Source: Cupriavidus taiwanensis (GTDB taxonomy: Bacteria > Pseudomonadota > Gammaproteobacteria > Burkholderiales > Burkholderiaceae). From it: DNA of 64,000 nt. A program made the translations under genes and the position numbers. The notes beneath the pieces were generated by a model. The model saw nothing but the letters and a program-made list of their open reading frames with translations, was not told the DNA's origin and searched no databases. Where the stretch lies: assembly GCF_900250115.1 (NCBI RefSeq), contig NZ_LT984805.1:535598-599597 (forward strand), in the 5' to 3' direction. Shown piece after piece: positions 1-8,199 of this stretch. How positions within the stretch are numbered: the first letter of the stretch is position 1; the number at the start of each line of letters is the position of its first letter.

Positions 1-440
1 CGCACAACTTCGCTTCCCAGACGCCGTCCCCGAGGACATCAACTACCGCGCTGCCCGCCGCCTGGACCGGGCCCTGCTGGCCCGCCTGTTGACCGGGGAA
101 TGTACTGGGGACACCTGAACGTGATCCTCATCCGCAAGACAAGCCTCGGCAAGAGCTGGCTGGCGTACGCCTTGGCGAACCAGGCTTGCCGACATGGCTA
201 CTCCGTCGGCTACCTGCGCATGCCGAAGTTCAGGGAGGAGATGGCTATGGTCGATGGCAGCGGGCGCTTCGGGACGTTGCTGGCCCAATGGGCCAAACCC
301 GACATTCTAGTGGTGGACGACTTTGCGACGACGCCCCTTGCCGACTAGGCGCGCCGTGATCTGCTTGGCCTGCTGGATGTTCAGCACGGCTCGCGCTCAA
401 CCGTCGTCACCAGTCAAATCCCCGCTCCGGGCTGATAGGT
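1..440 (+). pseudogene. istB relic (IS21 family helper ATPase)
   Basis: This is a decayed IstB, the AAA+ ATPase partner of IS21-type transposases. One frame from about position 33 reads PEDINYRAARRLDRALLARLL. After a frame change the stretch 100-348 gives HLNVILIRKTSLGKSWLAYALANQ (a degraded Walker A, with KTSLGKS in place of GPTGVGKS) and a Walker B-like DILVVDDFA. A stop follows at about 348, after which the homologous residues ARRDLLGLLDVQHG.RSTVVTSQIP continue to about 435. The 5' part lies outside the window. At least one frameshift and one stop make it non-functional. No istA neighbour is visible. Confidence 0.75.
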
Positions 441-511
441 TGGAGTCGTGGCGCATTCAGCTCCCTGTTAAACGGCCAAGCACACTCGATTTGCGTTTGT
501 GCAGAGTATCC

Positions 512-859
512 TTAACCATTCTTCTCAAGAGTGATTTGAAGCCTTTCTTTAGGTGTCACGGTTGCTTCGTAGATTGCGATGTGATCGTTCGACGCGAAAG
601 TAACGTGCGGCGTTCCTTGAACATGACCCAACTGTGGGTTCACCGTATGCCCGTAGGGCGTCACTGCGACCGCATCGCCCGGCACGCCTATCTCGTCGAG
701 CGTGAGGGTTCTAGACTGCATCGCGGGATAATCGCCGCTCGATATCGTCGTGGCATGCCACGTGCCGTCGCTACTCTGCCACTGGACTGAGAAGCAGAAC
801 ACATAGCCGGTTTTGTTTTTTACTGTGATCTTTTGAGCCTGGATCATGATTTTTCCCAT
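512..859 (-). CDS. hypothetical protein, 115 aa
   Basis: I do not recognise this protein. It could be soluble and rich in beta structure: no membrane segment, no signal peptide, alternating polar and hydrophobic residues, and an unforced composition with Thr, Val, Gln and Tyr spread evenly. Two start codons are possible: ATG at 859 (MGKIMIQ...) or the internal ATG at 847 (MIQAQKITVKN...). Neither has a strong ribosome binding site; GGGAAAA precedes the second. It stands alone between an istB relic and an AT-rich intergenic stretch. The opposite strand holds a longer frame that looks like a shadow. It could be a native gene stranded between insertions. Confidence 0.55.
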   Translation of the reverse strand: MGKIMIQAQKITVKNKTGYVFCFSVQWQSSDGTWHATTISSGDYPAMQSRTLTLDEIGVPGDAVAVTPYGHTVNPQLGHVQGTPHVTFASNDHIAIYEATVTPKERLQITLEKNG

Positions 860-1563
860 GCGAAGAAATTATAGGAATGACGTAAAGGGACTCTCTGCTT
901 AGCGATGCTCGGTCTTCTCCTTGGTCAGTCGAGATAAGTCGCGCCAAAAGCACTTCTGCGGCTATAGGAAGAGAAGGTCGCGGGATATCAATAATGAAGT
1001 AAATGCAATCTATGTTCCTGGCGCCCAGGAAAACTGATAACCATCCGAAAAGTGAATAAATCAATACTTATTCTTGGGTGATTTGTTATAATTGTTATAT
1101 CATTGAACATCATGTTGTCTTAAACTGTACACCGCTGCCCCGGTTCCCGCCACTGACCTAGCAGGCCGCTGAAATACCTCCAGCGAACGTTGTGAAAAAC
1201 CGCTAACCCACCGGCCCTATCGGGGAAGTCGCACCTCTTCCGCAGCCTCACCGAGGAGCCCCTCAATCTCGATTTATGCAACAACGCCGCTTCAAGCAAT
1301 GACGTAGCAAAACTTGATTTTGATCAACAACAGGGAAGTTGGCCATTCTTTCTGCCTTGCCTCGCACATACCATATTGCCTAGACTTCTCTAGCCATTCC
1401 TCGTGCTGTTTCAGGAATGACGAACATAGCGAGTTCGTGCCATTTTGGCATCCAGCAGGAAATATTGGAATGGAATGGGCCCAGTGTTTTGCCTCGACGG
1501 CATTTCTCAAATCTTTGTAATTGTGGCTCGACATTTAAACTTCAAACTTTCAAGGATCCAATC
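860..1563. other. intergenic, no gene seen apart from an IS end
   Basis: About 700 bases without a convincing gene on either strand. The part around 1040-1110 is AT-rich. The only recognisable item is an isolated IS terminus at 1158-1190 (listed separately). Immediately before 1564 lies the Shine-Dalgarno AAGGA of the small secreted peptide gene. Confidence 0.5.
1158..1190. repeat. solitary terminal end of the 4635-5960 insertion sequence
   Basis: CTAGCAGGCCGCTGAAATAC and the following 13 bases match the reverse complement of the outer right end of the IS at 4635-5960 at 32 of 33 positions, including the CTAG target. Homology stops abruptly at 1190, so only the tip of a second copy remains. 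Confidence 0.7.
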
Positions 1564-1719
1564 ATGTCTAACATCAAGAAGGCAGTGTTCGGCGCGCTAA
1601 TGACCATCACTTTGCTCGGGGGCGCGGTGTCTGCATCAGCTCAGCCAGTATGCCAACCCCAGCATCCAGGGCAGACATGCGAGTATGATGCGGTGCTGAA
1701 GACCTGCATTTGTAACTAA
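1564..1719 (+). CDS. small secreted cysteine-containing peptide, 51 aa
   Basis: The start is ATG 1564, with AAGGA about ten bases upstream. The N-terminus is a textbook Sec signal peptide: MSNIKK, a hydrophobic run (VFGALMTITLLGG), then AVSASA with an AxA cleavage site before Q27. The mature part is only about 25 residues and carries four cysteines (VCQ..QTCEYD..TCIC), enough for two disulfides. I do not recognise the family. Export to the periplasm or outside is inferred from the signal. No operon partner is visible; the next recognisable item on this side is an integrase fragment on the other strand. A small structural, inhibitory or metal-binding peptide is possible, but nothing in the sequence decides between these. 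Confidence 0.65.
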   Translation: MSNIKKAVFGALMTITLLGGAVSASAQPVCQPQHPGQTCEYDAVLKTCICN

Positions 1720-2009
1720 GAATTGAAAGGCCTGGATAGTACGCTCCATGCCCGTCAATATGGACACCTTCTTTAATCCGCTCCCTCAAAGTTTGACGCC
1801 CGTCTAACTTTGAGGGGTGTATTACCAATGCGAGGATATTCCGTTCAACAACGATACGACCATCCTTAATGACCATGGATGCGTAACCAGAAACAGACGG
1901 CAATGGGTTCGCCGGGGCTCACAGAATGCACAGTGATAACAGTAAGCTGGGTTGCTTCGCGGCCGCGCCGCCTCTGTTCCATCTTCCTACCAACACCCCG
2001 ATGGCGTCT

Positions 2010-2308
2010 AGTCATTGTTGGCATCGAGCGTGCACATCTGGCGGAGGGGCCGGAAGGCTCCACGTGATCCGTCGATCTCATGCGGCAGCCGGATCTGCTC
2101 CCACGGCACGACCGGATCGGGCAGTGCCGCCGTGACCAGGGCGCGCGCCCGCTGAATCGCTGATCTGCGGCTCGGGGAGGGGCAGCGACCGCAACGTTTC
2201 GGGCGCGCGGGCGACCGCCTGGCGCGACGACGCGCCCGCGTACCAGGCGCGCAGGGCCGCCAAGGCGGCGGCGTCGGGGAAATCGGGCGAGATCATCGTG
2301 TCTTGCAT
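2010..2308 (-). pseudogene. N-terminal fragment of a DUF3701-type tyrosine integrase
   Basis: Reading leftwards from ATG 2308, the product begins MQDTMISPDFPDAAALAALR then WYAGASSRQAV, the start of the DUF3701-containing tyrosine integrases common in Burkholderiales (family name from recall). After a frame change, characteristic later residues LPHEIDGSRGAF and MCTLDANND are still readable to about 2010. The catalytic domain is missing. The IS4-type element at 2363-3790 sits just upstream of its start. Confidence 0.6.
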
Positions 2309-2388
2309 CGAAAATCGTTCGCGGGGTGCGTAAGCTTTGGTATGGAGATGGCCAGGCCGGCACCAATCCACCCAAGTTACTGTAAGCA

Positions 2389-3627
2389 TCAACAAGCCTT
2401 ATAGGCAGCATGATGAGGCTTCTGGCGAGGCGGACGGGGCTTGGCGCGATCCGGTCGCACGCGATGGATACGTGTTGCGATCAAGGCCAAGGTCTCATTC
2501 AGAGCAGCCCTGGCCCAGCGCAGGCCGAGCAGAACCGCAGGCAGGACAGGTTTGAGCGCGGTAATGGCGTAGGTACGGTTGATCCGATGGTCCGAGTCAA
2601 TGTCATGTTCCTGCGCGGCGGTGAGGCAGCATAGGGCGTGCAGGTTGTCACATAGGATTTTGGCGCCGAAGTCCTGCCTGGCGGCCAACTGCGAGAGGCC
2701 GGACAGATGTTCGAGTGCCATGCGGTGTTTGAGGCGTTTGAACGCCTCCTCGAGGCGCCAGCGCTGGTGATAGAGATCGCGGAAGGTGGCAGCCGGATAG
2801 TGGTGCATGTCGAGCAGATTGGTGATGAGCACGCGCACCTTGCCGGCTGGCGAGATCTGCCGGATCAGCCGGACGGTCTGCGGAGTAGCCGCACACTCAT
2901 AGTCGCGCGCGTCATTTCGGGCTGGAGCCGGGAGCGTGACGATGGCCTCGTCGCGACCGGAGCGGACGAAGTGCCGCACGGCAGCAAAGCCGCTACCGTC
3001 GGCGCGCATGCAGAAAGGGATTTTTCGTTGGTTGAGCACGGCCACCAGCCAGCGGGCGGGGTAGCCGCGATCGAGCAAGAGCAAGTCGTCGGATTGCAGG
3101 CGGTCCAGATGCTCGAACAGGATCTGGCGTTCGTTCTCGTGCACGCTGTGCAGTGAGGCGGCGAGCATGATCTCGGCCCCGGGCAGGTATAGGCCGAAGG
3201 CGAGTTGATCGCGAGTGGCGGCTCGAGGCAGATGGCTGTGGCGGATGGCGAAACGCAGGTGTGAGGCGTCCGCGGCGACTAGCCGAAAGCCATGCCAGCG
3301 CGGCAAATGGTCTGACACCTGCCGAAGCAGCCAGTCATTGAGGTGAGCAAAGACATCGCCGCTGAGTTTGCTGCGAGCCTGGGCGAAGGCTTGTTCACTG
3401 ACGCAACGGCGCAAGATGTTCTGGCGCGCGAGCGCGGCGAAGAATTGATCGAGTTCGGCTTGTACGCCCATGCGCAAGTTGCCAAGCATGAAGGCGATCA
3501 GTGTCGGCAGAGTGAGCTTGCGCTGACGGGTGAATGCGGAGGGTCGTTCGGGATGGCGAGCAAGATCGTGAAAGACCTTGGTGTGCAGATATTCGGTAAG
3601 CGAAGCGAACAAATCGGTCAGGGGCAT
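2389..3627 (-). CDS. IS4-family transposase
   Basis: This DDE transposase would cut and join its own IS. The start is most likely the ATG at 3627 (MPLTDLFASLTEYLHTKVFH), because the longer frame back to 3729 runs through the hairpin. An N-terminal IS4-type helical region (LPTLIAFMLGNLRMGVQAEL) is followed by the first catalytic aspartate in RLVAADASHLRF, the second in DLLLLDRGYPA, and the family YREK-like signature YHQRWRLEEAFKRLKHRMAL carrying the glutamate. It is about 412 aa, normal for the family, uninterrupted, and ends 11 bases inside the left IR region. It is likely functional, though whether the copy is active cannot be told. Confidence 0.85.
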   Translation of the reverse strand: MPLTDLFASLTEYLHTKVFHDLARHPERPSAFTRQRKLTLPTLIAFMLGNLRMGVQAELDQFFAALARQNILRRCVSEQAFAQARSKLSGDVFAHLNDWLLRQVSDHLPRWHGFRLVAADASHLRFAIRHSHLPRAATRDQLAFGLYLPGAEIMLAASLHSVHENERQILFEHLDRLQSDDLLLLDRGYPARWLVAVLNQRKIPFCMRADGSGFAAVRHFVRSGRDEAIVTLPAPARNDARDYECAATPQTVRLIRQISPAGKVRVLITNLLDMHHYPAATFRDLYHQRWRLEEAFKRLKHRMALEHLSGLSQLAARQDFGAKILCDNLHALCCLTAAQEHDIDSDHRINRTYAITALKPVLPAVLLGLRWARAALNETLALIATRIHRVRPDRAKPRPPRQKPHHAAYKAC

Positions 3628-3663
3628 GAGAGCCAAGCGAAGATCGAGAAGCGATCCTCTATT

Positions 3664-3713
3664 GGCCGCCGCCCTGCTTGCGCTAAACAGCCAGCGCAAG
3701 CAGGGCGGCGGCC
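3664..3713. repeat. 21-bp perfect hairpin upstream of the IS4 transposase
   Basis: The arms at 3664-3684 and 3693-3713 are exact complements (GGCCGCCGCCCTGCTTGCGC on one side plus one more pair) around an 8-base loop, AAACAGCC. The position, between the IS end and the transposase start, fits a structure that blocks ribosomes on, or transcription from, incoming read-through. No T-run follows, so it is not a standard terminator. Confidence 0.7.
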
Positions 3714-3790
3714 GCTCGAACCTCGTCACATGTCAAGCGTTCGCGGGGGCAAATCGCGATTCTATTGACGGCTAAACTTGGGTGGATTGG

Positions 3791-4440
3791 CTCCAGGGGG
3801 GGCTACCGTGTCAAGAACTGGGCGCAGTTCGACAAGGGATTGATACCCCGAGGAGATATCCCGAGGTGGGTGAGGAACTTGCTCGGGCCGCCGGCTAAAG
3901 CCCTGTCGCCCTATCGTGGCCACCCGCTCGCCTATACGGATGCGCTGATCCAGGAGCTGATCGCTCTCAAGCAGGGGTTCCCGCTGCCGCTGCGCGTGCT
4001 GCAAGGCTTCGAGTAGAGCTTGCGTAGCCTGGCCTTCCCAACGTTGCCAGCGCCGAACTACACGACAATGAGCCGCGCGCAGAATCTGAACGTCGTGCTG
4101 CCCGTCTCGCGTACTGGCGAGCCGCCGCATCTGGTGATCGATAGCGCGGGGCTGAAACTTTACGGCGAAGACGAGTGGAAGGTTCGCAAGCACAGTTGCT
4201 TCAAGCGACGGACCTGGCGCACGGTCCATCTTGCTATGGACGCCAACACCAGATACGCCGATTGATACCATCGGAGGTGACGGCGCTTACGACAATAAGG
4301 CAAGCCACGCCGAAATTGCCGCGCGAGTTGCACAGCCCGCTATTCCACCACGCGATGGAGCGAAGCCTTGGTCTGAAAGTACGTCGGGCGCCGTCTCGCG
4401 TTCCGGCGCGGAGGCGTGCGCCGGTAGCTTGTCAGGATGA
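3791..4440 (+). pseudogene. IS5-like transposase relic
   Basis: Degenerate IS5-type transposase on the plus strand. YRVKNWAQFDKGLIPRGDI matches the N-terminus of the family; a stop follows at about 4014. Later fragments HLVIDSAGLKLYGEDEWKVR (catalytic D) and, in another frame, GGDGAYDNKASHAEI (second D) are still readable, with a deletion between them. The left part was cut by the IS4-type element. It is not functional. Confidence 0.7.
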
Positions 4441-4634
4441 CGGGCCGAACTGTTATGCTTTCACAGTGAGTTGCTGTTTTAGACCGGGAGCAAAATCTGC
4501 GGCATTCAAGTAGTGGTTCTCGATGGGACCCGTACGATGTCGTGTGAACAATAGCTTATCGAAGCTTCTCACCCTATTCTCTGCCGAGTTAAACGCTCTG
4601 CCGGTCTGATGTGGCGCTTCACCAATTGATCTAG
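4441..4634. other. unassigned spacer
   Basis: No gene or RNA recognised between the IS5-like relic and the next IS. Confidence 0.4.
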
Positions 4635-5960
4635 CAGGCTGCTGAAGTACTCATCGCGCTAGCGATGAGTTTTTCCCCGCAAGGCGGGGAGCGCTGTTTT
4701 TCACAATCCGGAAGCCGGACGTCACTGCCTCGGCTTTTTCCGCATTTTGGCGCCCATTCCGGCCTCATTAGCGCGATTACTGCAACTGCGAACGGATTTG
4801 TCCCAGCGAGCGCATGCGCACGAGGTGGTAGGCGGCCATGCTCAGCACAAACATCTGATCGACTTTCTTCAGACCGCGCACCATCACCTGACGCATGCGC
4901 CCCACGGTCTTGACCCACCCGAAGCCCTGTTCGATCAGCTTGCGCTTTTGTTGCGAGACGGCATAACCGGCGCTGGAAGCAATGGCATCAGGAACGGCCG
5001 AGCGACGACCCGATGTGTTCTGCGCCACGTGGGGCGTCACCTTCATTTCCAGGCAGGCCTCAATGAACTCGTGCGCGTCATAGCCCTTGTCCGCGCCCAC
5101 GGTGACTTCCACATTCAGGTCTTCAATCACCTGCCTGGCATCGTTAAGCATGACCTTTGCGGCCTCCCGCTCGGCGTGTCCGTCCGCCTTGGTCACCATG
5201 GCGCTAACCACCAGGCCATGGCGGTTGTCGCTCAGGGTATGACCCATGTAGCGCAGCTCACTGGATGTCTTGCCCTTGCGGTAGAGCTTGGCATCGGATC
5301 GGTCTTGGATTCGTGTGTCTCGTTGCTGCGCTTGCGACCTTTGAAGTTGCCGCCGGCGTCATCGTCTTGGTCGTCGCCATCCTTGCGCACGAAGCTCTTG
5401 TGGCCTGCCCACGCCTGTATCAGCGTGCCGTCCACGCTGAAGTGCTCACCCGACAGCCAGTTCTTCTTCTGCGCGATGGCCAGCACCTCGTTGAAAAACT
5501 GGATCACCGCATCATGCTTGATCAGTCGCTCGCGGTTCTTGGTGAAGACCGTGGGCACCCAAACTGAGTCGTCCATCGACAGCCCGATGAACCAGCGAAA
5601 CAGCAGGTTGTATTGCGTCTGCTCCATGAGCTGGCGCTCAGAGCGAATGCTGTAGAGCACCTGCAGCAGCATGGCCCGCAGCAACTTCTCCGGCGCGATA
5701 CTGGGGCGGCCACCCTTGATATCGGCCTCGTACATCTGCGCGAACAGCCGGTCCATCTTCACCAGCGCCTGGTTGGCCATAGTCCGGATCGAGCGCAGCG
5801 GATGGGACTGCGGCACGAAATCCTCCAGCCTCCGCATAGTGAACAAGCTTTCCGTGAAGGTATCTGCGCCGCGCATGAATGTGGGATTGGATGGGATCCT
5901 CAAAGCAACGCTTCAGCCAGTCGTCGCGCTGACGTCCGCTGGAGGTATTTCAGCGGCCTG
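4635..5960 (-). mobile_element. IS5/IS1182-like insertion sequence with CTAG target duplication
   Basis: Imperfect terminal inverted repeats (CAGGCTGCTGAAGTAC at the left; its right-end counterpart reads CAGGCCGCTGAAATAC on the minus strand) are flanked on both sides by CTAG (4631-4634 and 5961-5964), a 4-bp target duplication. The element holds one frameshifted transposase gene. A second, solitary end of the same IS is at 1158-1190. Confidence 0.75.
4777..5876 (-). pseudogene. frameshifted transposase of the CTAG-flanked IS
   Basis: The first frame (start ATG 5876, MRGADTFTESLFTMRRLEDF; a TTG at 5903 would extend it) runs through SMDDSVWVPTVFTKNRERL and FSVDGTLIQAWAGHKSF. At about 5296 a single missing base throws it out of frame after KTDP. 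The second frame resumes as MGHTLSDNRHGLVVSAMVT with GADKGYDAHEF and the C-terminal RKLIEQGFGWVKTVGRMRQV. Together they make a complete IS5/IS1182-type DDE transposase of usual length. As written the copy is dead unless the shift is a sequencing error or is bypassed. Confidence 0.8.
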
Positions 5961-5964
5961 CTAG

Positions 5965-6285
5965 GGCGCCAGCGCCGAGGCAAGCCAGTCTTCTTTCCAA
6001 CTCCCCGCCAAGCATCAATATGTGAAGGTTGTGGAACACGAACCGGCGCCAGCATCAGTCGGCGAAACCGCCATTACAAGATCCACATTGCCAGCCATGG
6101 TCGGCATTTTGCTAGGCTGGAAACTCGTTGTACCCCGAGCGTGCCTGGTAGTTCAACGCGTTGAGTCTGTCCAAGCGAATCGATGTTGGCATCGTCGCAA
6201 TTGTCGGCGTCTGATATCAGCTTACGCCGGCGTGGAGATTGACTGGGACTGGACAATGCGGGGCGAAAATATTGTGTAGGCATCA
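5965..6285. other. spacer, no gene recognised
   Basis: About 320 bases between the IS and the lrp fragment. Frames on both strands are short and without family features. It probably belonged to the old neighbourhood of the lrp-type gene, whose promoter should lie in its last part; GTAGG precedes the lrp start. Confidence 0.4.
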
Positions 6286-6462
6286 ATGAATCTCGACACA
6301 ACAGATCTGCGAATTCTCGATGAACTCCAGCAGAACAGCGCTCTAACGAACGTTGAACTAGCGCGCCGCGTTCATCTTTCTCCGTCGCCGTGTCTCGCTC
6401 GGGTCAGAGCCCTCGCGAGTGCCGGCGTAATACGGCGCTATGTCGCACTTGTTAGTTGTTAG
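6286..6462 (+). pseudogene. Lrp/AsnC-family regulator, 5' end only
   Basis: The start ATG 6286 has GTAGG six bases before it. The 58 residues read MNLDTTDLRILDELQQNS..., ...NVELARRVHLSPSPCLARVR...SAGVIRRYVALV. This is the N-terminal winged-helix domain of a feast/famine (Lrp/AsnC) transcription factor, with the recognition helix LSPSPCLARV and the family GVIRRY strand. Full proteins are about 150 aa and carry a C-terminal RAM (effector-binding) domain; here the gene stops at 6462, exactly where an IS21-type end begins (6469). The rest of the gene is not found in the window, so the insertion was followed by a deletion or rearrangement. Confidence 0.75.
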
Positions 6463-6468
6463 CGCCGA

Positions 6469-6509
6469 TGTAAAATTGACCCACCCCGCCGAAGTAAAAC
6501 TGACCCACC
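6469..6509. repeat. terminal direct repeats of an IS21-family element
   Basis: TGTAAAATTGACCCACC at 6469-6485 and AGTAAAACTGACCCACC at 6493-6509 are near-identical 17-mers, 24 bp apart start to start. Repeats of this kind at the ends of IS21 elements are transposase binding sites. They mark the left end of the element whose istA follows. Confidence 0.75.
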
Positions 6510-6518
6510 TGGTGGAGG

Positions 6519-7073
6519 ATGGCGGATTTGCCGCCGATGCTGACACAGGAGCAAGCAGTGGAAATCAGGGTATTGGCGAAACGAGGTGCGGGGGTGAGGG
6601 AGATAGCACGGCAGACGGGTCTGTCGCGCAACACGGTGCGGCGCTATTTGGGCGACGAACACGCGGGTCGGTACAGGCCGCGTGAGCTCAGGGCAACGAA
6701 GCTTGCGCCGCACCACGGCTATTTGCTGGAGCGCATCGAAGCGGCACGCCCGCGCTGGATTCCGGCGACCGTGCTGCTACGCGAGTTGCGCGAACGCGGC
6801 TACGACGGTGGCGTCAGCCAGCTCGAGGTGTTTCTGGCGCCGCATAAGCGCGCCGAGCCCGAGCCGCTGGTGCGCTTCGAGACGGCCCCTGGCAAGCAAA
6901 TGCAGGCCGACTTCACAGTCATTCGGCGCGGGCGCGAGCCACTGCTGGCACTGGTGGCGACGCTGGGCTACAGCCGCGCGAGCTTCGTGCGTTTCACGGC
7001 CGGCGAGGACACCGCCACGCTATGCGCCTGTCTGGAAGAGGCGCTGGCTTTCTTCGGCGGCGTGCCTGAATAA
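6519..7073 (+). pseudogene. istA: istA, truncated (IS21-family transposase)
   Basis: N-terminal part of the IS21 transposase. A helix-turn-helix (LTQEQAVEIRVLAKRGAGVR, then EIARQTGLSRNTVRRYLG) is followed by the start of the DDE core with the first catalytic aspartate in GKQMQADFTVI. Translation may start at 6519 or, better matching the family, at the ATG at 6537. The frame ends after EEALAFFGGVPE at 7073, well short of the usual 390-500 aa. The break coincides with a 32-bp palindrome (7065-7096) and the downstream edge of the RIT element. The second aspartate, the glutamate and the istB partner are missing. Confidence 0.8.
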
Positions 7074-7096
7074 TCGGCAGCTGCCGATTACTCAGG
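7065..7096. repeat. 32-bp near-perfect palindrome at the RIT / istA junction
   Basis: The left half CCTGAATAATCGGCAG and the right half CTGCCGATTACTCAGG are complementary at 15 of 16 positions. The centre (7071-7090) is a perfect 20-bp palindrome. It overlaps the last codons of the truncated istA and lies about 100 bases beyond the last recombinase gene of the RIT element, so it may be the RIT terminus or recombination site. Confidence 0.7.
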
Positions 7097-7190
7097 TAAT
7101 CAGCAGCAGCGAGAAATCCGAAGGAACTCGCCCCGTCCTTTGCTCCTCCATACCCAACAGCGACAGTTCCTTCAGATTTGGTAGGCCAGC

Positions 7191-8199
7191 TCAAAGCGAT
7201 TCCAGCCAAGTGAGCAAGTCCTCGTTGCGGCGCCATGGTGGTGGCTTGTCGATCTTCGAATGCGGCTGCAGCCGCTGCAGGGCTTCGCGTTTGGTGTCCA
7301 AATTTGCTTGGGCGTAGTGATTGGTGGTGTCGAGGCTCGCGTGCCCCAACCAACTCCGGATCACGGTGACATCGACGCCAGCGGCGACCAGGTGGACCGC
7401 AGCCGCGTGCCGAAAAGTGTGCGGCGAGATCTTATTCGATGCCAACGTCGGCACAACCGCAGCGGCGCTACGCACGTACTGCGTGAGCTTGAAGCGGACT
7501 CCCGAGGGTCCCAGAGGCATGCCATATCGATTGACAAACAACCTTTCGTTGCTAGCGCACGGTTGCCGCTGCAGCAATGCCTTTAGCAACTCGACGATCT
7601 CTGGCCACAGCGGGCAGATGCGTTCCCTGCGGCCCTTCCCGAGCAGTCGCACGCAGTTCGGTGGGTCGAATCGGATGTCGGCAGGACAAAGATTGAGCAC
7701 CTCTTGTATCCGCGCACCCGTGTTATAAAGGAGCCATAGCAGCACGTGATCACGTTGTCCTTCCAGCTGGGTGCGATCCGGCTGCGCCCGGATTGCCTCG
7801 ATCTTGTGCATGTGGAGCTCCTGGCGCACCGGCATCGGCGCCTTCTTAGTCGGAATTCGCAGCACCTCGGAACACTGCTCGATGGCTGTGGGGTCACGCT
7901 CGGCGACGAAACTGAAGAAGCTGCGCAACGCAGCGAGACGACAGTTTGCGCGTGCCGATAGAGACCTTGCGCTCGCGCTCGCTGTGCTGCAAGAACGCAG
8001 CGACCTCGGTTGCGTTTAGCGCTTGCAGCGTGAGATCGGCGACACGACAACGTCGGCGCTCAGCGACAAAACGCAGGAACAGTCGCCAGGCGTCTCGGTA
8101 GGAACGTATCGTGTGGGCGGAGACGTTGCGCTGTTCTGCCAGCCGCTCATAGAAGAAGGTCCGCAGCAGTCGCGGGAAAGGATCGGTCGGCTTCATCAT
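7191..8199 (-). pseudogene. third RIT tyrosine recombinase (ritC), frameshifted
   Basis: Start ATG 8199 overlaps the stop of the preceding recombinase gene. The first frame (MMKPTDPFPRLLRTFFYERL...) is the SAM-like core-binding domain and runs to SIGTR. One extra A in the run at about 7945-7947 then shifts the frame. Reading on in the next frame (LRSFFSFVAERDPTAIEQCS...) restores the whole catalytic domain: arginine in NTGARIQEVLNL, HTFRHAAAVHLVAAGVDVTV, SWLGHASLDTTNHYAQ with the tyrosine nucleophile. The total of about 335 aa is normal for this class. The element is probably crippled by the single-base insertion, unless this is a sequencing error. Confidence 0.75.

Larger units (their letters stand above)
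2363..3790 (-). mobile_element. IS4-family insertion sequence, 1428 bp
   Basis: The ends are perfect 16-bp inverted repeats, CCAATCCACCCAAGTT at 2363-2378 and its complement at 3775-3790, bracketing a single intact transposase gene on the minus strand. The flanks (GGCA on the left, CTCC on the right) show no obvious target duplication, so one flank has probably been rearranged; the right flank is an IS5-like relic. A long perfect hairpin (3664-3713) lies between the right end and the transposase start. Confidence 0.8.

Noticed and set aside
771-1064. 97-aa minus-strand frame
   Set aside because: Overlaps the start of the more convincing 115-aa gene, with no motif or ribosome site.
2353-3800. 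Target-site duplication of the IS4-type element
   Set aside because: Left flank GGCCGGCA and right flank CTCCAGGG share no direct repeat of 8 or more bases, so none is claimed.
4747-5655. 302-aa open frame on the plus strand within the CTAG-flanked IS
   Set aside because: Antisense to a recognisable transposase; no motif of its own.
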